Notes: a model not told the origin generated them from the sequence alone. A stretch of DNA of 64,000 nt from HXMU1420-13 sp024742815 (GCA_024742815.1 JANSXX010000002.1:248001-312000); one strand, 5' to 3'; numbered from the stretch's first letter, positions 34,763 through 43,892 are shown. Translations and numbers: made by a program.

Positions 34763-35805
34763 TGGGAGTAAAGTACAAAGCCGTACAATGGAATCGCCAA
34801 AAGAAGAATTACGATGTCGTTCTTTGGATGATCATCGGTGGGATTGTCTTGTTGTTCTCAAGTTTACAATTGGTAATTCACCCCGAAATAACTGCAGAAA
34901 CGCTCATAATTCGTGCATCTGCATTAACCGCTTTTGTGTTGCTTCATCTGATTTTGATGATTGGCCCACTTGCCAGACTTGATACACGATTTCTGCCTCT
35001 GCTTTATAACCGTAGGCATCTGGGAGTATCCATGTTTCTGATTGCGCTAATACATGGTGCTTTTTCTATCATTCAATTCCATGCACTTGGCGATGTAAAT
35101 CCAATTGTAAGCGTGTTTACATCTAATCCGAATTATCAATCAATTAGTGAGTTTCCATTTCAGATTTTAGGATTCATTGCATTATTGATTTTATTTCTGA
35201 TGGCAGCTACCAGCCACGATTTTTGGCTAAAAAACCTAAGCCCGGAAATTTGGAAAGGTTTGCATATGGGCGTTTACCTTGCTTATGGTTTAGTTATCGC
35301 TCACGTTGCAACAGGAGCACTGCAATACGAAAATCATCCGGTGTATTGGGGAATTTTGTTCGTTGGCTTTACAGCCGTAGCTACGCTGCACATTATTGCA
35401 TCAATAAAGGAAAACAAAGCACTTACTGCACTAAAAACTAATGCAATTAATGAAGGCTTTATGGAAGTACTGAATGTTGAGTCAATTCCAATTAGTGGTG
35501 CAAAAGCTGTTTTTATACACAATCAAAACATAGCTATATTTCGATATTTGAATAGAATTTCCGCAGTACATAATGTGTGTAAACATCAGATGGGGCCACT
35601 GGGCGAGGGCGAAATTGTGGACGGCTGCATAACCTGTCCTTGGCACGGTTACCAATATATACCCGAAAACGGGAGAGCTCCCGAACCTTTTACCGAGAAA
35701 CTTCACACCTATTCCGTAAAAGTAATCGACGGGAAAGTATGGGTTAATCCAACTCCCAAACCTGAAGGAACCTACGTGGAGCCGGCGATATTGGAGCAAC
35801 AATGA
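34762..35805 (+). CDS. Ferric-reductase-like membrane protein with C-terminal Rieske domain
   Basis: I choose the ATG at 34762 because it overlaps the preceding stop; an in-frame ATG at 34711 would lie inside the peptide gene. The protein is 347 residues. The first 225 hold about six membrane spans with several His inside helices (LLHLILMIGP; ALIHGAFS; ATSHDFW; GLHMGVYLAYGLVIAHV; TLHIIAS), the pattern of haem-b-binding ferric-reductase-like domains. The C-terminal soluble part is a Rieske [2Fe-2S] domain with C273-x-H275 and C292-x-x-H295 (CKHQMGPLGEGEIVDG; CPWHGYQY). It should pass electrons between a membrane haem/quinone and a Rieske cluster. Its end overlaps the next start (ATGA). Its partners are presumably the Rieske/FMN protein and the small membrane proteins of the same operon. 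Confidence 0.87.
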   Translation: MGVKYKAVQWNRQKKNYDVVLWMIIGGIVLLFSSLQLVIHPEITAETLIIRASALTAFVLLHLILMIGPLARLDTRFLPLLYNRRHLGVSMFLIALIHGAFSIIQFHALGDVNPIVSVFTSNPNYQSISEFPFQILGFIALLILFLMAATSHDFWLKNLSPEIWKGLHMGVYLAYGLVIAHVATGALQYENHPVYWGILFVGFTAVATLHIIASIKENKALTALKTNAINEGFMEVLNVESIPISGAKAVFIHNQNIAIFRYLNRISAVHNVCKHQMGPLGEGEIVDGCITCPWHGYQYIPENGRAPEPFTEKLHTYSVKVIDGKVWVNPTPKPEGTYVEPAILEQQ

Positions 35806-36596
35806 GTAGTGATAATTTTTACGTAGGATGGCAAGATGATATGCCTCCATCCACCAAAAAGTTCATGAAAAAGCTATTACTGTTTATTGGCTTAATTACA
35901 GTTTCAATCGTTGTTTTGATTGTAGTCTTTCAAAAACACTTCAACAATCATGTGTTTGAATTCGGGAATACCACCGAGCTTACAGGAGTTTATATCGCTA
36001 AGCCTTATCCGATGCTTCAACTCACTCATAATTCGGCTGTATTAAACTCAGAAAGCGTTCTGCTGGTTGGTTTTGGAAAATTCGGAGCGGAATCAATTAT
36101 GCAGGATATTCAGAATAAGGAAGGTTCATTAGACCTGAAAGAAATCACATTAGCCGGAACTCTGATCTATGGTGATGGCGTAGCCTTACTAGAACTTACA
36201 AATAAGGCACAAAGTTATGTTAACAGAAGTGGCAACTTCAGGCAGCCACTTGTCACCGATAAAAAATCAGAACTTATTACACTTACAGGAGAAATTCTCG
36301 ATCCTAAATGCTATTTCGGCGTGATGAAACCGGGTGAAGGAAAAATTCATAAAAGCTGTGCTATTCGGTGCTTAAGTGGCGGAATTCCACCGGTGTTTCG
36401 TGTGCAAGATGTTGATGCCAACACATTTCGATATTACTTACTAAGTGGAAATGATGGAACTTACATTAATCAGGAATTATTGCCGCTGGTAGGACAAGTA
36501 GTAACACTGCAAGGAATCCCGTATTCTCACCTTGATTGGACACTCTTGGAGATTGATCCAAAACTTAATACACAGGTTTCGGGCAAAAATGAATAA
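35802..36596 (+). CDS. Membrane-anchored protein with conserved-looking Cys/His motif
   Basis: This 264-residue protein has one membrane span (about residues 24-44, LLLFIGLITVSIVVLIVVFQ). The soluble part is mostly beta, and its last third carries the ordered motif GEILDPKC170YFGVMKPGEG, H183, C186-AIR-C190, then LSGGIPPVF. C170, H183, C186 and C190 could bind a metal or cluster, or form disulfides. I do not know a named family. It overlaps both neighbours (ATGA at its start; ATGAATAA at its end), so it belongs to the redox operon, most likely as a periplasmic subunit or acceptor. Confidence 0.75.
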   Translation: MSSDNFYVGWQDDMPPSTKKFMKKLLLFIGLITVSIVVLIVVFQKHFNNHVFEFGNTTELTGVYIAKPYPMLQLTHNSAVLNSESVLLVGFGKFGAESIMQDIQNKEGSLDLKEITLAGTLIYGDGVALLELTNKAQSYVNRSGNFRQPLVTDKKSELITLTGEILDPKCYFGVMKPGEGKIHKSCAIRCLSGGIPPVFRVQDVDANTFRYYLLSGNDGTYINQELLPLVGQVVTLQGIPYSHLDWTLLEIDPKLNTQVSGKNE

Positions 36597-37383
36597 CTAC
36601 ATACAAGCAGATCAACAGCTACATCGACTCTGCCAGATTATTGCAAAGGCAAATCGTAGCTTTGTTCCTGAAAAAGAAGACGACAGTCACACCAACCTTG
36701 GGTTTAATCCTGATTTATTAAATATTGAAGGACGTTGGATCGAAACCAATTCAATAAATATCAGACTCGTACTTCGGTTAACAGATGTATGTTTAGTTTG
36801 GCAGAATGAATCCGGAGATGCTCTTCAAACAATATCGACGGCGAAAAAATACATAACAGAAATTGAAGAGCAAGTAGAAGAAACGCTAGAGCGATTTCAG
36901 CTTGATACAAAATCCTTTCGCGAACCTCTACACTTTCAAATTCCTGAATATGCGTTCATGAATCAACCTGTGGCGTTACTTTCTCGGCTTGCACTGAATG
37001 AGTGGATATTTTGGCGAACGTTGGCTAATCAAGCCTGCGCATATGTGTTAGATAAATTAAATAGAACAGCTGAAATCAGAATTTGGCCTCATCATTTTGA
37101 TACCGGAATCTATGTTCAAAAAGATCAAAATCATGGCATCGGATTTGGCCTAGCAATGAAAGATGACATGGTAGGAGCCCCATATCTTTATGCCACTTTA
37201 AATACTGCGAACAAATCGGTGAACTATGCTGAATTTGATAAACTCAGCGATGGGATTTGGTTGAACAATGATTGGAAAGGAGCGGTCCTCCCCATAAACA
37301 AGCTTTCATTCAGAAATCAAGAATACTCAACAGCTACTACCAAAACCTTTATCGATGAGGTTATGGAATGTTACTTACAATAA
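36589..37383 (+). CDS. Uncharacterised protein with WPHHFD motif, last gene of redox operon
   Basis: The family is not known with certainty. The ATG at 36589 lies inside the last codons of the upstream gene (ATGAATAA), and the product has 264 residues with no signal or membrane span. A mainly helical N-terminal half (LHRLCQIIAKANRSF; TAKKYITEIEEQVEETLERF) is followed by IRIWPHHFDTGIYV (W166-P-H-H-F-D171) and GIGFGLAMKDDMVGAPYLYA. The WPHHFD string recalls DUF5996-type proteins, only as a distant resemblance. The paired His and Asp could bind a metal. Its place in the operon suggests a soluble partner or maturation factor. Confidence 0.72.
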   Translation: MNNYIQADQQLHRLCQIIAKANRSFVPEKEDDSHTNLGFNPDLLNIEGRWIETNSINIRLVLRLTDVCLVWQNESGDALQTISTAKKYITEIEEQVEETLERFQLDTKSFREPLHFQIPEYAFMNQPVALLSRLALNEWIFWRTLANQACAYVLDKLNRTAEIRIWPHHFDTGIYVQKDQNHGIGFGLAMKDDMVGAPYLYATLNTANKSVNYAEFDKLSDGIWLNNDWKGAVLPINKLSFRNQEYSTATTKTFIDEVMECYLQ

Positions 37384-37505
37384 GATGGGTTTATGCATTT
37401 TGTTTGTAATGTCTGTATTAGAACGAAATAAACAAGAATCTGTTTTGTTATACTAAGTAATTCGCTTTTAGAAAGACTAGCGGAGAAACTCGGGAAGGTC
37501 ATCAT

Positions 37506-39767
37506 TTGCAATTGAATAAAGTCATACGCTCTACTTTTATTATTTTTTTGGCTGCATTATTTAGCACATCTACCCACGCACAATGGGCCTCTATACAAGG
37601 TGTGGTTACTGATTATGAAACTTCCGAAAAGCTGGAAGGAGCAAACGTTACCATCCAACAAATAGATAACGAAAATAGGTTTAAAGGCGTACCCACCGAC
37701 AGAAATGGATTTTATCAACTAAGTTCCATTCGATCTGGTATCTATGAGTTTAAAGTAAGTTTTCTAGGGTACGAAACCTATGTTGATACTCTTCGATTTC
37801 AATTGGGAGATGTTAAAACTCTAAGTGTCTCACTTAAGGTAGATGCAAATTTACTAGGAGAGGTAATTGTTGAACAACAAGCAGGAAGCGTACTTCGTGA
37901 AGAAGGTCGGCAGCGCGTTTCGCCCATAGATTTAAGTAGAATACCTACACCGGTTGTTGGCGGAGATTTAGTTAGTTATCTCCAAACCTTACCGGGAGTG
38001 GTTTCGTTGGGAAGCAGAGGAGGGCAAGTATTTATTCGAGGTGGCTCGCCATCAGAAAATATGGTGTTAGTTGATGGAATATTAATCTATAAGCCTTTTC
38101 ATATAGTAGGATTTTTCTCTCCATTTCCTCAAGATTTAATCGCCAATGCTGATTTTTACGCCGGTGGCTTTTCACCTTATTATAACGGCAGAATTTCCTC
38201 AGTACTCGATATCAATATGCGAAATGGCAACAAGTTTGAATACAAAGCGAGTGCAGCGGTTTCCCCCTTTGTTACCGATATTGTAGCCGAAGGTCCGTTT
38301 GGAGTAGAAACGGCTTCATGGATTGTTTCGATGCGGCGATCACTGATACAAACAACGAGTAAAGCTTTTATTGAACCCGAACAGCCACTGAAATTTGAAA
38401 GTCATTACGGTAAAGTCAGCTTTAACACGAACGATGTGCAATGCTCCAGTTTGTTTATGCATACCTATGATCGTGGCCGACTTGATTTTGAAAAAGATGA
38501 AACCATTCGTTGGGGGAATATTCTGCTTGGGGGGCAATGTCAGGTTTTGCCGGATGAGTCAAAGCTCCTGCTCGAAACAAACGTGAACTTTTCGCATATG
38601 TGGAATAACGCGCGAAACGAAGATCAAAAAGATTCATTTTCCAGAGTTTCACGAGTGTACATGGATATCAATATGACACAATATGTGAACGATATCCGAT
38701 TTGTATTTGGTGCCTTTTTGACTACCCGATACATGAATTATGATATTCGCGGCAGATTTCAGGATCTCGACACCGAACGCTATGGGCTTTTTAATATGGG
38801 TTCACATTTTGAGCTGACTATTCCATTAGGTGATAAACTTGAAATCCAACCTGGTGTTGTAGCTTCCATAATACCCGGTATTTACGATCCTAGTGTTGAA
38901 CCTCGATTCAGAACCGCATGGCGACCGTTTGGGAGTGATGACCAAGAGTTAAGTGCAGCCTTCGGGGTGTATCGACAACCATTGGTTGGTATCAGTGATA
39001 TGCGTGATGCCAGTTCTGTGTTTACTATTTGGATGCGAGCACCATTCGATGGTGCTCAAATGGAAGCAACGCATTATTTGCTAAGCTGGCAGCAATCTAT
39101 CGGAAATTTTAATTGGTCGCTGGAAGGTTACTATAAAGATCTTGAAAATATTTCGATTCCAACCTGGACTACCGTCGCTCGTGTTTCAACCGAACTCACT
39201 CTTGCCGATGGCTACTCTTATGGATCAGATTTAAGGTTCGAATATTCAAAAGGTAGGTTTTATGGGATGGTAGGTTATGGTTATAGCATCACTCTGTATG
39301 AATCTGCGCAGGATAATTTTGGGTTTTGGTTCGACGATCCGGTACAAAGTTTTCATCCACCGCACGATCGCAGACACCAGTTAAATACAACAGGAAGCTA
39401 TGTATTTGGCGATTATTTAGTTGGTGTGCGTTGGCAACTGGGTAGTGGCGTACCTTTTATTCAGCCAATCGGCTTTGATGAAGTATTATTCTTTGATTCC
39501 GGTTTACCCGATGTGCGCTCCACGGTTGGAACTCGTCGTGTGATATTAAACAAGCCGTATCAGGGTAGGTTGCCAATGTATCACCGATTAGATGTGTCTA
39601 TTGAGCGTGATTTTGAGCTAGAAAATAATCTTGAGTTAAATGTGAAAGCAGGAGCCATAAATACTTACGATCGCCGAAATCTCTTTTTCTATGATGTATT
39701 TACAAATCGGCGTTCAGATCAGTTACCCTTGGTTCCGTATGTGGCATTTAAAATTGGATCGCAATAA
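37506..39767 (+). CDS. TonB-dependent receptor with CarboxypepD_reg-like domain
   Basis: This 753-residue outer-membrane receptor has a signal peptide (about 1-25, ending THAQ), a CarboxypepD_reg-like domain (WASIQGVVTDYETSEKLEGA to about residue 115) and a plug (LQTLPGVVSLGSRGGQVFIR; SENMVLVDGILIYKPFH; YYNGRISSVLDI). A barrel follows and ends with YVAFKIGSQ. There is no ATG in frame after the upstream stop at 37458-37460, so translation must begin at TTG 37506 or TTG 37512. It is shorter than SusC proteins and belongs to the FecA/CirA-like group that in Bacteroidota travels with a lipoprotein, here the gene 2 bp downstream. The substrate is unknown. Confidence 0.9.
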   Translation: MQLNKVIRSTFIIFLAALFSTSTHAQWASIQGVVTDYETSEKLEGANVTIQQIDNENRFKGVPTDRNGFYQLSSIRSGIYEFKVSFLGYETYVDTLRFQLGDVKTLSVSLKVDANLLGEVIVEQQAGSVLREEGRQRVSPIDLSRIPTPVVGGDLVSYLQTLPGVVSLGSRGGQVFIRGGSPSENMVLVDGILIYKPFHIVGFFSPFPQDLIANADFYAGGFSPYYNGRISSVLDINMRNGNKFEYKASAAVSPFVTDIVAEGPFGVETASWIVSMRRSLIQTTSKAFIEPEQPLKFESHYGKVSFNTNDVQCSSLFMHTYDRGRLDFEKDETIRWGNILLGGQCQVLPDESKLLLETNVNFSHMWNNARNEDQKDSFSRVSRVYMDINMTQYVNDIRFVFGAFLTTRYMNYDIRGRFQDLDTERYGLFNMGSHFELTIPLGDKLEIQPGVVASIIPGIYDPSVEPRFRTAWRPFGSDDQELSAAFGVYRQPLVGISDMRDASSVFTIWMRAPFDGAQMEATHYLLSWQQSIGNFNWSLEGYYKDLENISIPTWTTVARVSTELTLADGYSYGSDLRFEYSKGRFYGMVGYGYSITLYESAQDNFGFWFDDPVQSFHPPHDRRHQLNTTGSYVFGDYLVGVRWQLGSGVPFIQPIGFDEVLFFDSGLPDVRSTVGTRRVILNKPYQGRLPMYHRLDVSIERDFELENNLELNVKAGAINTYDRRNLFFYDVFTNRRSDQLPLVPYVAFKIGSQ

Positions 39768-39769
39768 AT

Positions 39770-40678
39770 ATGCGTTTAAAAAAATCATCATATCATCATC
39801 GTTTGTTTAAAACACTTCTACTGCTCATTACAGGACTTGCCATAGTTACCATCAGCTGTGATGAATCTTTTGAACCAAGGGAAGAGAATACTGCCTATTT
39901 CTACTCCATGTATGGCTATTTGGATGCAACAGCTGATACGCAATGGTTAAGAATTACACCTGTACGTGAAGATTTTGATCCAACCAGAGATCAAATTGAT
40001 GCTACTGTTACTATAAGAAATGTTGATACGGGACAAGAAGTAGTAATGAACGATTCTTTGTTTAGTCCTAATCCATTAGTGGTAATGTGGAATTTCTGGA
40101 CCACAATGCCCATCGAGCCCGAGGCTACTTATGAAATTACTGCAACCCGATCGGATGGAATTTCTAGTTCCTCCAGAATCACCATCCCTCCAGATTATCC
40201 TACGCCTATATATTACGTTTATAATGGCGAGGAAGTAATGATTGTAAGAGATGTAGATCGGGTAGCTGATGTACAAGCGGTTTGGAGAGTGCGTGATACC
40301 TTTTTTAATCGCGAGTACGTGTATTCATTTTCGCATATACAAGATTCTTTGTTTTCACCTTTTGGTTATTCCAACGAAATACTTTTTCGGCTGGATGCTA
40401 ATAGAGACATCGGCTTAATTGCTCGTAATTTCCCTGATACCGAATTTGAAGTATTAGATCGACAAGTGTTTATCGCCTCTGCAGGTCCACAATGGATCAA
40501 TCTTTACACAATAGATGAAAACATCTACACACTGGCAGAAGGGGTTTCTAATGTAGATAATGGGGTTGGTTTTCTATTAGGTACAATCACAAAAACAGTT
40601 CCTTGGCAGCCCTGTTTTGCCGAGCGAAACGGTGTGGTTGAATACGCTGCCTGCGATCTTGAAAAAAGAATCAGATAA
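39770..40678 (+). CDS. DUF4249-like lipoprotein paired with TonB-dependent receptor
   Basis: This 302-residue lipoprotein has Cys30 (VTISC). The mature part is beta-rich with a probable Ig-like fold (ATVTIRNVDTGQEVVMND; EPEATYEITATRSDG; SSRITIPPDYPTP), then WRVRDTFFNREYVYSF and a Cys-containing end (WQPCFAERNGVVEYAACDLE). Both the layout and the position 2 bp after a TonB-dependent receptor fit the DUF4249 lipoproteins that accompany such receptors, although I assign the family only tentatively. It probably sits on the outer membrane and helps substrate capture. Confidence 0.7.
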   Translation: MRLKKSSYHHRLFKTLLLLITGLAIVTISCDESFEPREENTAYFYSMYGYLDATADTQWLRITPVREDFDPTRDQIDATVTIRNVDTGQEVVMNDSLFSPNPLVVMWNFWTTMPIEPEATYEITATRSDGISSSSRITIPPDYPTPIYYVYNGEEVMIVRDVDRVADVQAVWRVRDTFFNREYVYSFSHIQDSLFSPFGYSNEILFRLDANRDIGLIARNFPDTEFEVLDRQVFIASAGPQWINLYTIDENIYTLAEGVSNVDNGVGFLLGTITKTVPWQPCFAERNGVVEYAACDLEKRIR

Positions 40679-40734
40679 AACGATTCAGTTTGTAACCTTT
40701 CTAAATCCTTTCAGTGTATAGATTGTAAATTACA

Positions 40735-41322
40735 TTGAAATTAGATTCGGGCAGTTTGAGTTCTACGGCGGACAAAGCTTTAATGATGAAAGTAAAAGAA
40801 GGACAGCTGGATAAGCTGGGCTTGCTGTATGAGAGATATTCAGCTGGCTTACACAGATACTTTTATCGTAAAACCAAACAACCCCAACTAAGCGAAGATC
40901 TTGTTCAATCGGTGTTTGAGCGCATGCTCAAATATCGCGATACCTACACCGGAGATGGATCATTCACCACATGGATGTACAGCATTGCCAGAAATGCCCA
41001 CATCGATCATTATCGTAAGCAAAAACGGTTAAGAGAAGATGAAATTCTGGATGAAGAACGCATTCAAGGAGAAGATCCGGCCGGTATAGGTGAATTGGAT
41101 ATACGAACCCAGCGAAAAAGAATACTGGAAGAAGCATTAGATGCACTCGACGATGACAAGAAAGAGGTAGTAATCTTGAGTAGATATGAAGGATTACGAT
41201 ATCAAGAGATCGCTGATATTCAGGGCGTTTCAGAAAGCGCTATAAAAGTTCGAATGTTTCGCGCGATGAAAGAACTTAAACAGACTGTAACTACACTTAC
41301 TAACGAGTACAGCAATGAATAA
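40735..41322 (+). CDS. ECF-type RNA polymerase sigma factor
   Basis: This 195-residue sigma-70 family protein has region 2 at about 28-98 (LYERYSAGLHRYFYRK; LVQSVFERMLKYRD; SFTTWMYSIARNAHIDHYRK) and region 4 at about 128-185 (LDALDDDKKEVVILSRYEGL; YQEIADIQGVSESAIKVRMF). It recruits RNA polymerase to a stress- or signal-specific promoter set. The start is TTG at 40735; the ATG pair at 40783 would remove the N-terminus before region 2, which is less likely but possible. The next gene overlaps its stop (ATGAATAA) and encodes a membrane protein in the anti-sigma position, followed by two DUF4097 proteins. Confidence 0.92.
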   Translation: MKLDSGSLSSTADKALMMKVKEGQLDKLGLLYERYSAGLHRYFYRKTKQPQLSEDLVQSVFERMLKYRDTYTGDGSFTTWMYSIARNAHIDHYRKQKRLREDEILDEERIQGEDPAGIGELDIRTQRKRILEEALDALDDDKKEVVILSRYEGLRYQEIADIQGVSESAIKVRMFRAMKELKQTVTTLTNEYSNE

Positions 41323-42103
41323 ATACCACGAACAATTAATTGCCGATTATCTGCAAGGCGCACTCTCTGATGAGCAAGCCAGAGAGTTGGAGCTATTAAT
41401 CAAAAATGAAGACATCGATTTTATCGATGTCAAAGCCATTGAACAACTGCATGAAGAGCTTGAGGTTCTATCTACGCCCGAGCCTAGTATACAAATGCGA
41501 GATCGTTTTTACGAAATGCTGGCTCAGGAGCAGGAAGCTCAAAAAGCCTCGCAAGGGGTAAATGTTGTTCAGATAATTACAGAATGGTTACAACAACTTA
41601 CGGCGCCAAAGCTAGCCTACGCACTGGTTTTGCTAATGATAGGTGGATTAATTGGAAACTACACCGGAAATAGTAGCGATCAGCTCGAAAGGCTTTCGGG
41701 CGAACTAGAAAGCATGCAACAAATGATGATGATAAGTATGCTTGAAGGTCCATCTGCAACCGACAGGTTACGTGCGGTTAACATTAGTGCTCAACTACCG
41801 GAATCTGATGACAGAGCCATCCGCGCGTTACTTTTTACGCTCAATAACGACCCTAGCGAAAATGTACGCATTCAAACCATCGAGGCGCTGGCACGTTGGG
41901 GGAATCAAACTTTGGTGCGCGAAGGGTTAGTTAAGGCAATTACCAGGCAAGAATCAGATTTGGTGATCGTAGCTCTCGCAGATGTAATGGTTGAGCTAGG
42001 GCTACAGCAAGCTGCCGGTGAATTTGAAAAACTGAAAAATGAACGCGAATTAACCGGCTCTACGCAAACAAAAATCGATAACACTATAGCCGTATTATTA
42101 TGA
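41315..42103 (+). CDS. Probable anti-sigma factor with HEAT-like C-terminus
   Basis: This 262-residue protein has a cytoplasmic helical N-terminus (YHEQLIADYLQGALSDEQAR, about 1-75) like anti-sigma domains without the zinc motif. One membrane span lies at about 97-117 (LAYALVLLMIGGLIGNYTG). The periplasmic C-terminal part of alpha repeats resembles HEAT units (DRAIRALLFTLNNDPSENVR; IQTIEALARWGNQTLVREGL; SDLVIVALADVMVELGL). It overlaps the sigma gene by 8 bp and the DUF4097 gene by 4 bp. By position it should hold the sigma factor inactive at the membrane and release it on a signal. The HEAT-like domain may sense the downstream DUF4097 proteins. Confidence 0.82.
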   Translation: MNKYHEQLIADYLQGALSDEQARELELLIKNEDIDFIDVKAIEQLHEELEVLSTPEPSIQMRDRFYEMLAQEQEAQKASQGVNVVQIITEWLQQLTAPKLAYALVLLMIGGLIGNYTGNSSDQLERLSGELESMQQMMMISMLEGPSATDRLRAVNISAQLPESDDRAIRALLFTLNNDPSENVRIQTIEALARWGNQTLVREGLVKAITRQESDLVIVALADVMVELGLQQAAGEFEKLKNERELTGSTQTKIDNTIAVLL

Positions 42104-42960
42104 AAGTCAGGTCAATCTTTTTAATGCTTGCTGTATTTACGATCAGTGTAAGTGCACAGGAAATCAACGAGAATATATCCTTTGAAATTGGATCTAATGA
42201 ATTCACCAGTTCTAACCGCATTGTTGTAAAAAATATAAATGGCGAATTGAATGTAAGTGGCTATAAAGGCGACGAAATTCGAGTCTCGGCGAAGAAAAAT
42301 GTGTGGAAAGAAAGAGGCAGGCTCACGGCTGCAGAAGCGGATGAGATTGAATTAACCTACACAATTAGAGATGGATACGTATTTATTTATGTAGATGCAC
42401 CGGGCGTTCGTTTTGATTTTGACAACGGCAGGATTGGATACAATATGAATTGGAAAGACGATGATTATCCACGGTTTAATTTTGATATAGACATTCAGAT
42501 ACCAGAAAACGCACAGATAGATGTTGCTACCATTAACAATGGAGATGTTTTGGTTCAGGGAATGAACAACAGAATTAAAGCTTCGAACATTAACGGTTCC
42601 GTAAAAGTGTTAGATGCTAAAACCACGGCAGAGGCGAATACGGTAAATGGAAATATTGAAGTTTGGTTTGATGAAAACCCAACCTCCGACATGGACTTTG
42701 GATCGGTGAATGGAACCATCGAAATTTATTCACCAAAAAATTTCGGAGCAGTTGTAACTTTCGAGAGTTTACACGGTGAGTTATATACCGATTACAAAGA
42801 AATTAAGCGATTACCGCACCAATTGAACAGGGCAACCAATAAAGAAGACAACCGCTACAAAATCTCAACAAGTTCACCCATCCAAATAGGAGATGGCGGA
42901 CCGGCGATGAGTTTTAAACTTGTAAACGGAAGTGTCTATATCAGAGAAAGAAAATCATAA
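42100..42960 (+). CDS. DUF4097-type beta-strand-repeat protein, copy 1
   Basis: This 286-residue exported protein has a signal of about residues 1-19 (ending VSAQ). The mature part is a series of short beta repeats of the type GxhxVxxxNGxhxV (VVKNINGELNVSGYKGDEI; TINNGDVLVQGMNNRIKASN; INGSVKVLDAKTTAEANTVN; FGSVNGTIEIYSPKN). This is the pattern of DUF4097 beta-helix-like proteins. It overlaps the anti-sigma gene (ATGA) and is followed by a paralog after 11 bp. It is probably a periplasmic or surface protein made under control of the adjacent sigma/anti-sigma pair. No enzymatic motif is visible. Confidence 0.82.
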   Translation: MKVRSIFLMLAVFTISVSAQEINENISFEIGSNEFTSSNRIVVKNINGELNVSGYKGDEIRVSAKKNVWKERGRLTAAEADEIELTYTIRDGYVFIYVDAPGVRFDFDNGRIGYNMNWKDDDYPRFNFDIDIQIPENAQIDVATINNGDVLVQGMNNRIKASNINGSVKVLDAKTTAEANTVNGNIEVWFDENPTSDMDFGSVNGTIEIYSPKNFGAVVTFESLHGELYTDYKEIKRLPHQLNRATNKEDNRYKISTSSPIQIGDGGPAMSFKLVNGSVYIRERKS

Positions 42961-42971
42961 AAGAGAATACA

Positions 42972-43772
42972 ATGAAAATTACACAACTACTTTTAACGGC
43001 ATTTTTAGCAGTAAGTATTGCTTCTGTAGCTCAGGCACAAAGTGATTTAAGAATTCCCATCTCAAACCCAAATGCTCCGGGTAAACTAAAAGTGAACTCG
43101 GTGTATGCCGACGATATTTACGTACGAGGCTATGATGGACAAGAAGTGCGCATCGTTATAGATGGCGAAGACGAAGACCTGGAAGATGCGTATAACCGGC
43201 GCGGTTTACGTAAAATATCATCCGGTGGTGGTGGCGTTGAAGTAACCGAAGAAAATAATGTGGTTTCTGTACGAACTTCCCCAAACAACGACGATCTTGA
43301 TTTAGAAATCTGGGTGCCATTCAATTTCTCAACCATGGTTAACCTTACGCATGGCGATATAATGATCGAAAATGTGAATGGAGAGCATGAAGTTAAAGCC
43401 ACTAACGGCGACGTTGAAATGAGAGGAATTGGTGGATCGGTAGTGTGCAACAGCATTAATGGAGATATTGAGGTGCAGTTTAATTCTGTTACTCCAAACG
43501 CGCCGATGTCATTTAACGGACTTAATGGCGATATCGAAGTTTCTTTCCCAGCAGACACCAAATTTAATGGCAAAATGAAAACCGATTACGGCGATGTGTA
43601 CACCAATTTTGATATGGAAATAGATAGAACGGCTTCATCTAAAGAAACCACCCAGAAAAATGGCGTGTATTCGGTAACAATAAATAAATGGATAACCGGA
43701 ACTGTGAATGGAGGCGGCCCAGAGTATTTATTTAAAACCATGCACGGTGATATAGAAATAAGTAAAAACTAG
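42972..43772 (+). CDS. DUF4097-type beta-strand-repeat protein, copy 2
   Basis: This 266-residue exported protein (signal about 1-22, ending VAQAQ) is a diverged paralog of the preceding gene. Repeats read KVNSVYADDIYVRGYDGQEV, VNLTHGDIMIENVNGEHEVK, ATNGDVEMRGIGGSVV, INGDIEVQFNSVTPN and LNGDIEVSFPADT, with a closing KTMHGDIEISKN. The regular NGDIEV units predict a stacked beta-strand fold. It is the last gene of the sigma/anti-sigma operon; no clear terminator follows. The function of the family is unknown, with envelope roles suspected. Confidence 0.82.
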   Translation: MKITQLLLTAFLAVSIASVAQAQSDLRIPISNPNAPGKLKVNSVYADDIYVRGYDGQEVRIVIDGEDEDLEDAYNRRGLRKISSGGGGVEVTEENNVVSVRTSPNNDDLDLEIWVPFNFSTMVNLTHGDIMIENVNGEHEVKATNGDVEMRGIGGSVVCNSINGDIEVQFNSVTPNAPMSFNGLNGDIEVSFPADTKFNGKMKTDYGDVYTNFDMEIDRTASSKETTQKNGVYSVTINKWITGTVNGGGPEYLFKTMHGDIEISKN

Positions 43773-43892
43773 TAAAGCCGGGTAACGATTGCCGTTCAGG
43801 CACGTGAAAGAAAAAAACATCACAACTGGTCATCTATTCTGCTAAGTAAAATGAGAGGAAGCAGATAAGGTCGCCCTTATAAGTCAGGTACT

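Noticed and set aside
40688..40734. ECF autoregulatory promoter (TGTAACC-like) before the sigma factor
   Set aside because: The half-site alone is weak, and no confident -10 element at the right spacing can be shown.
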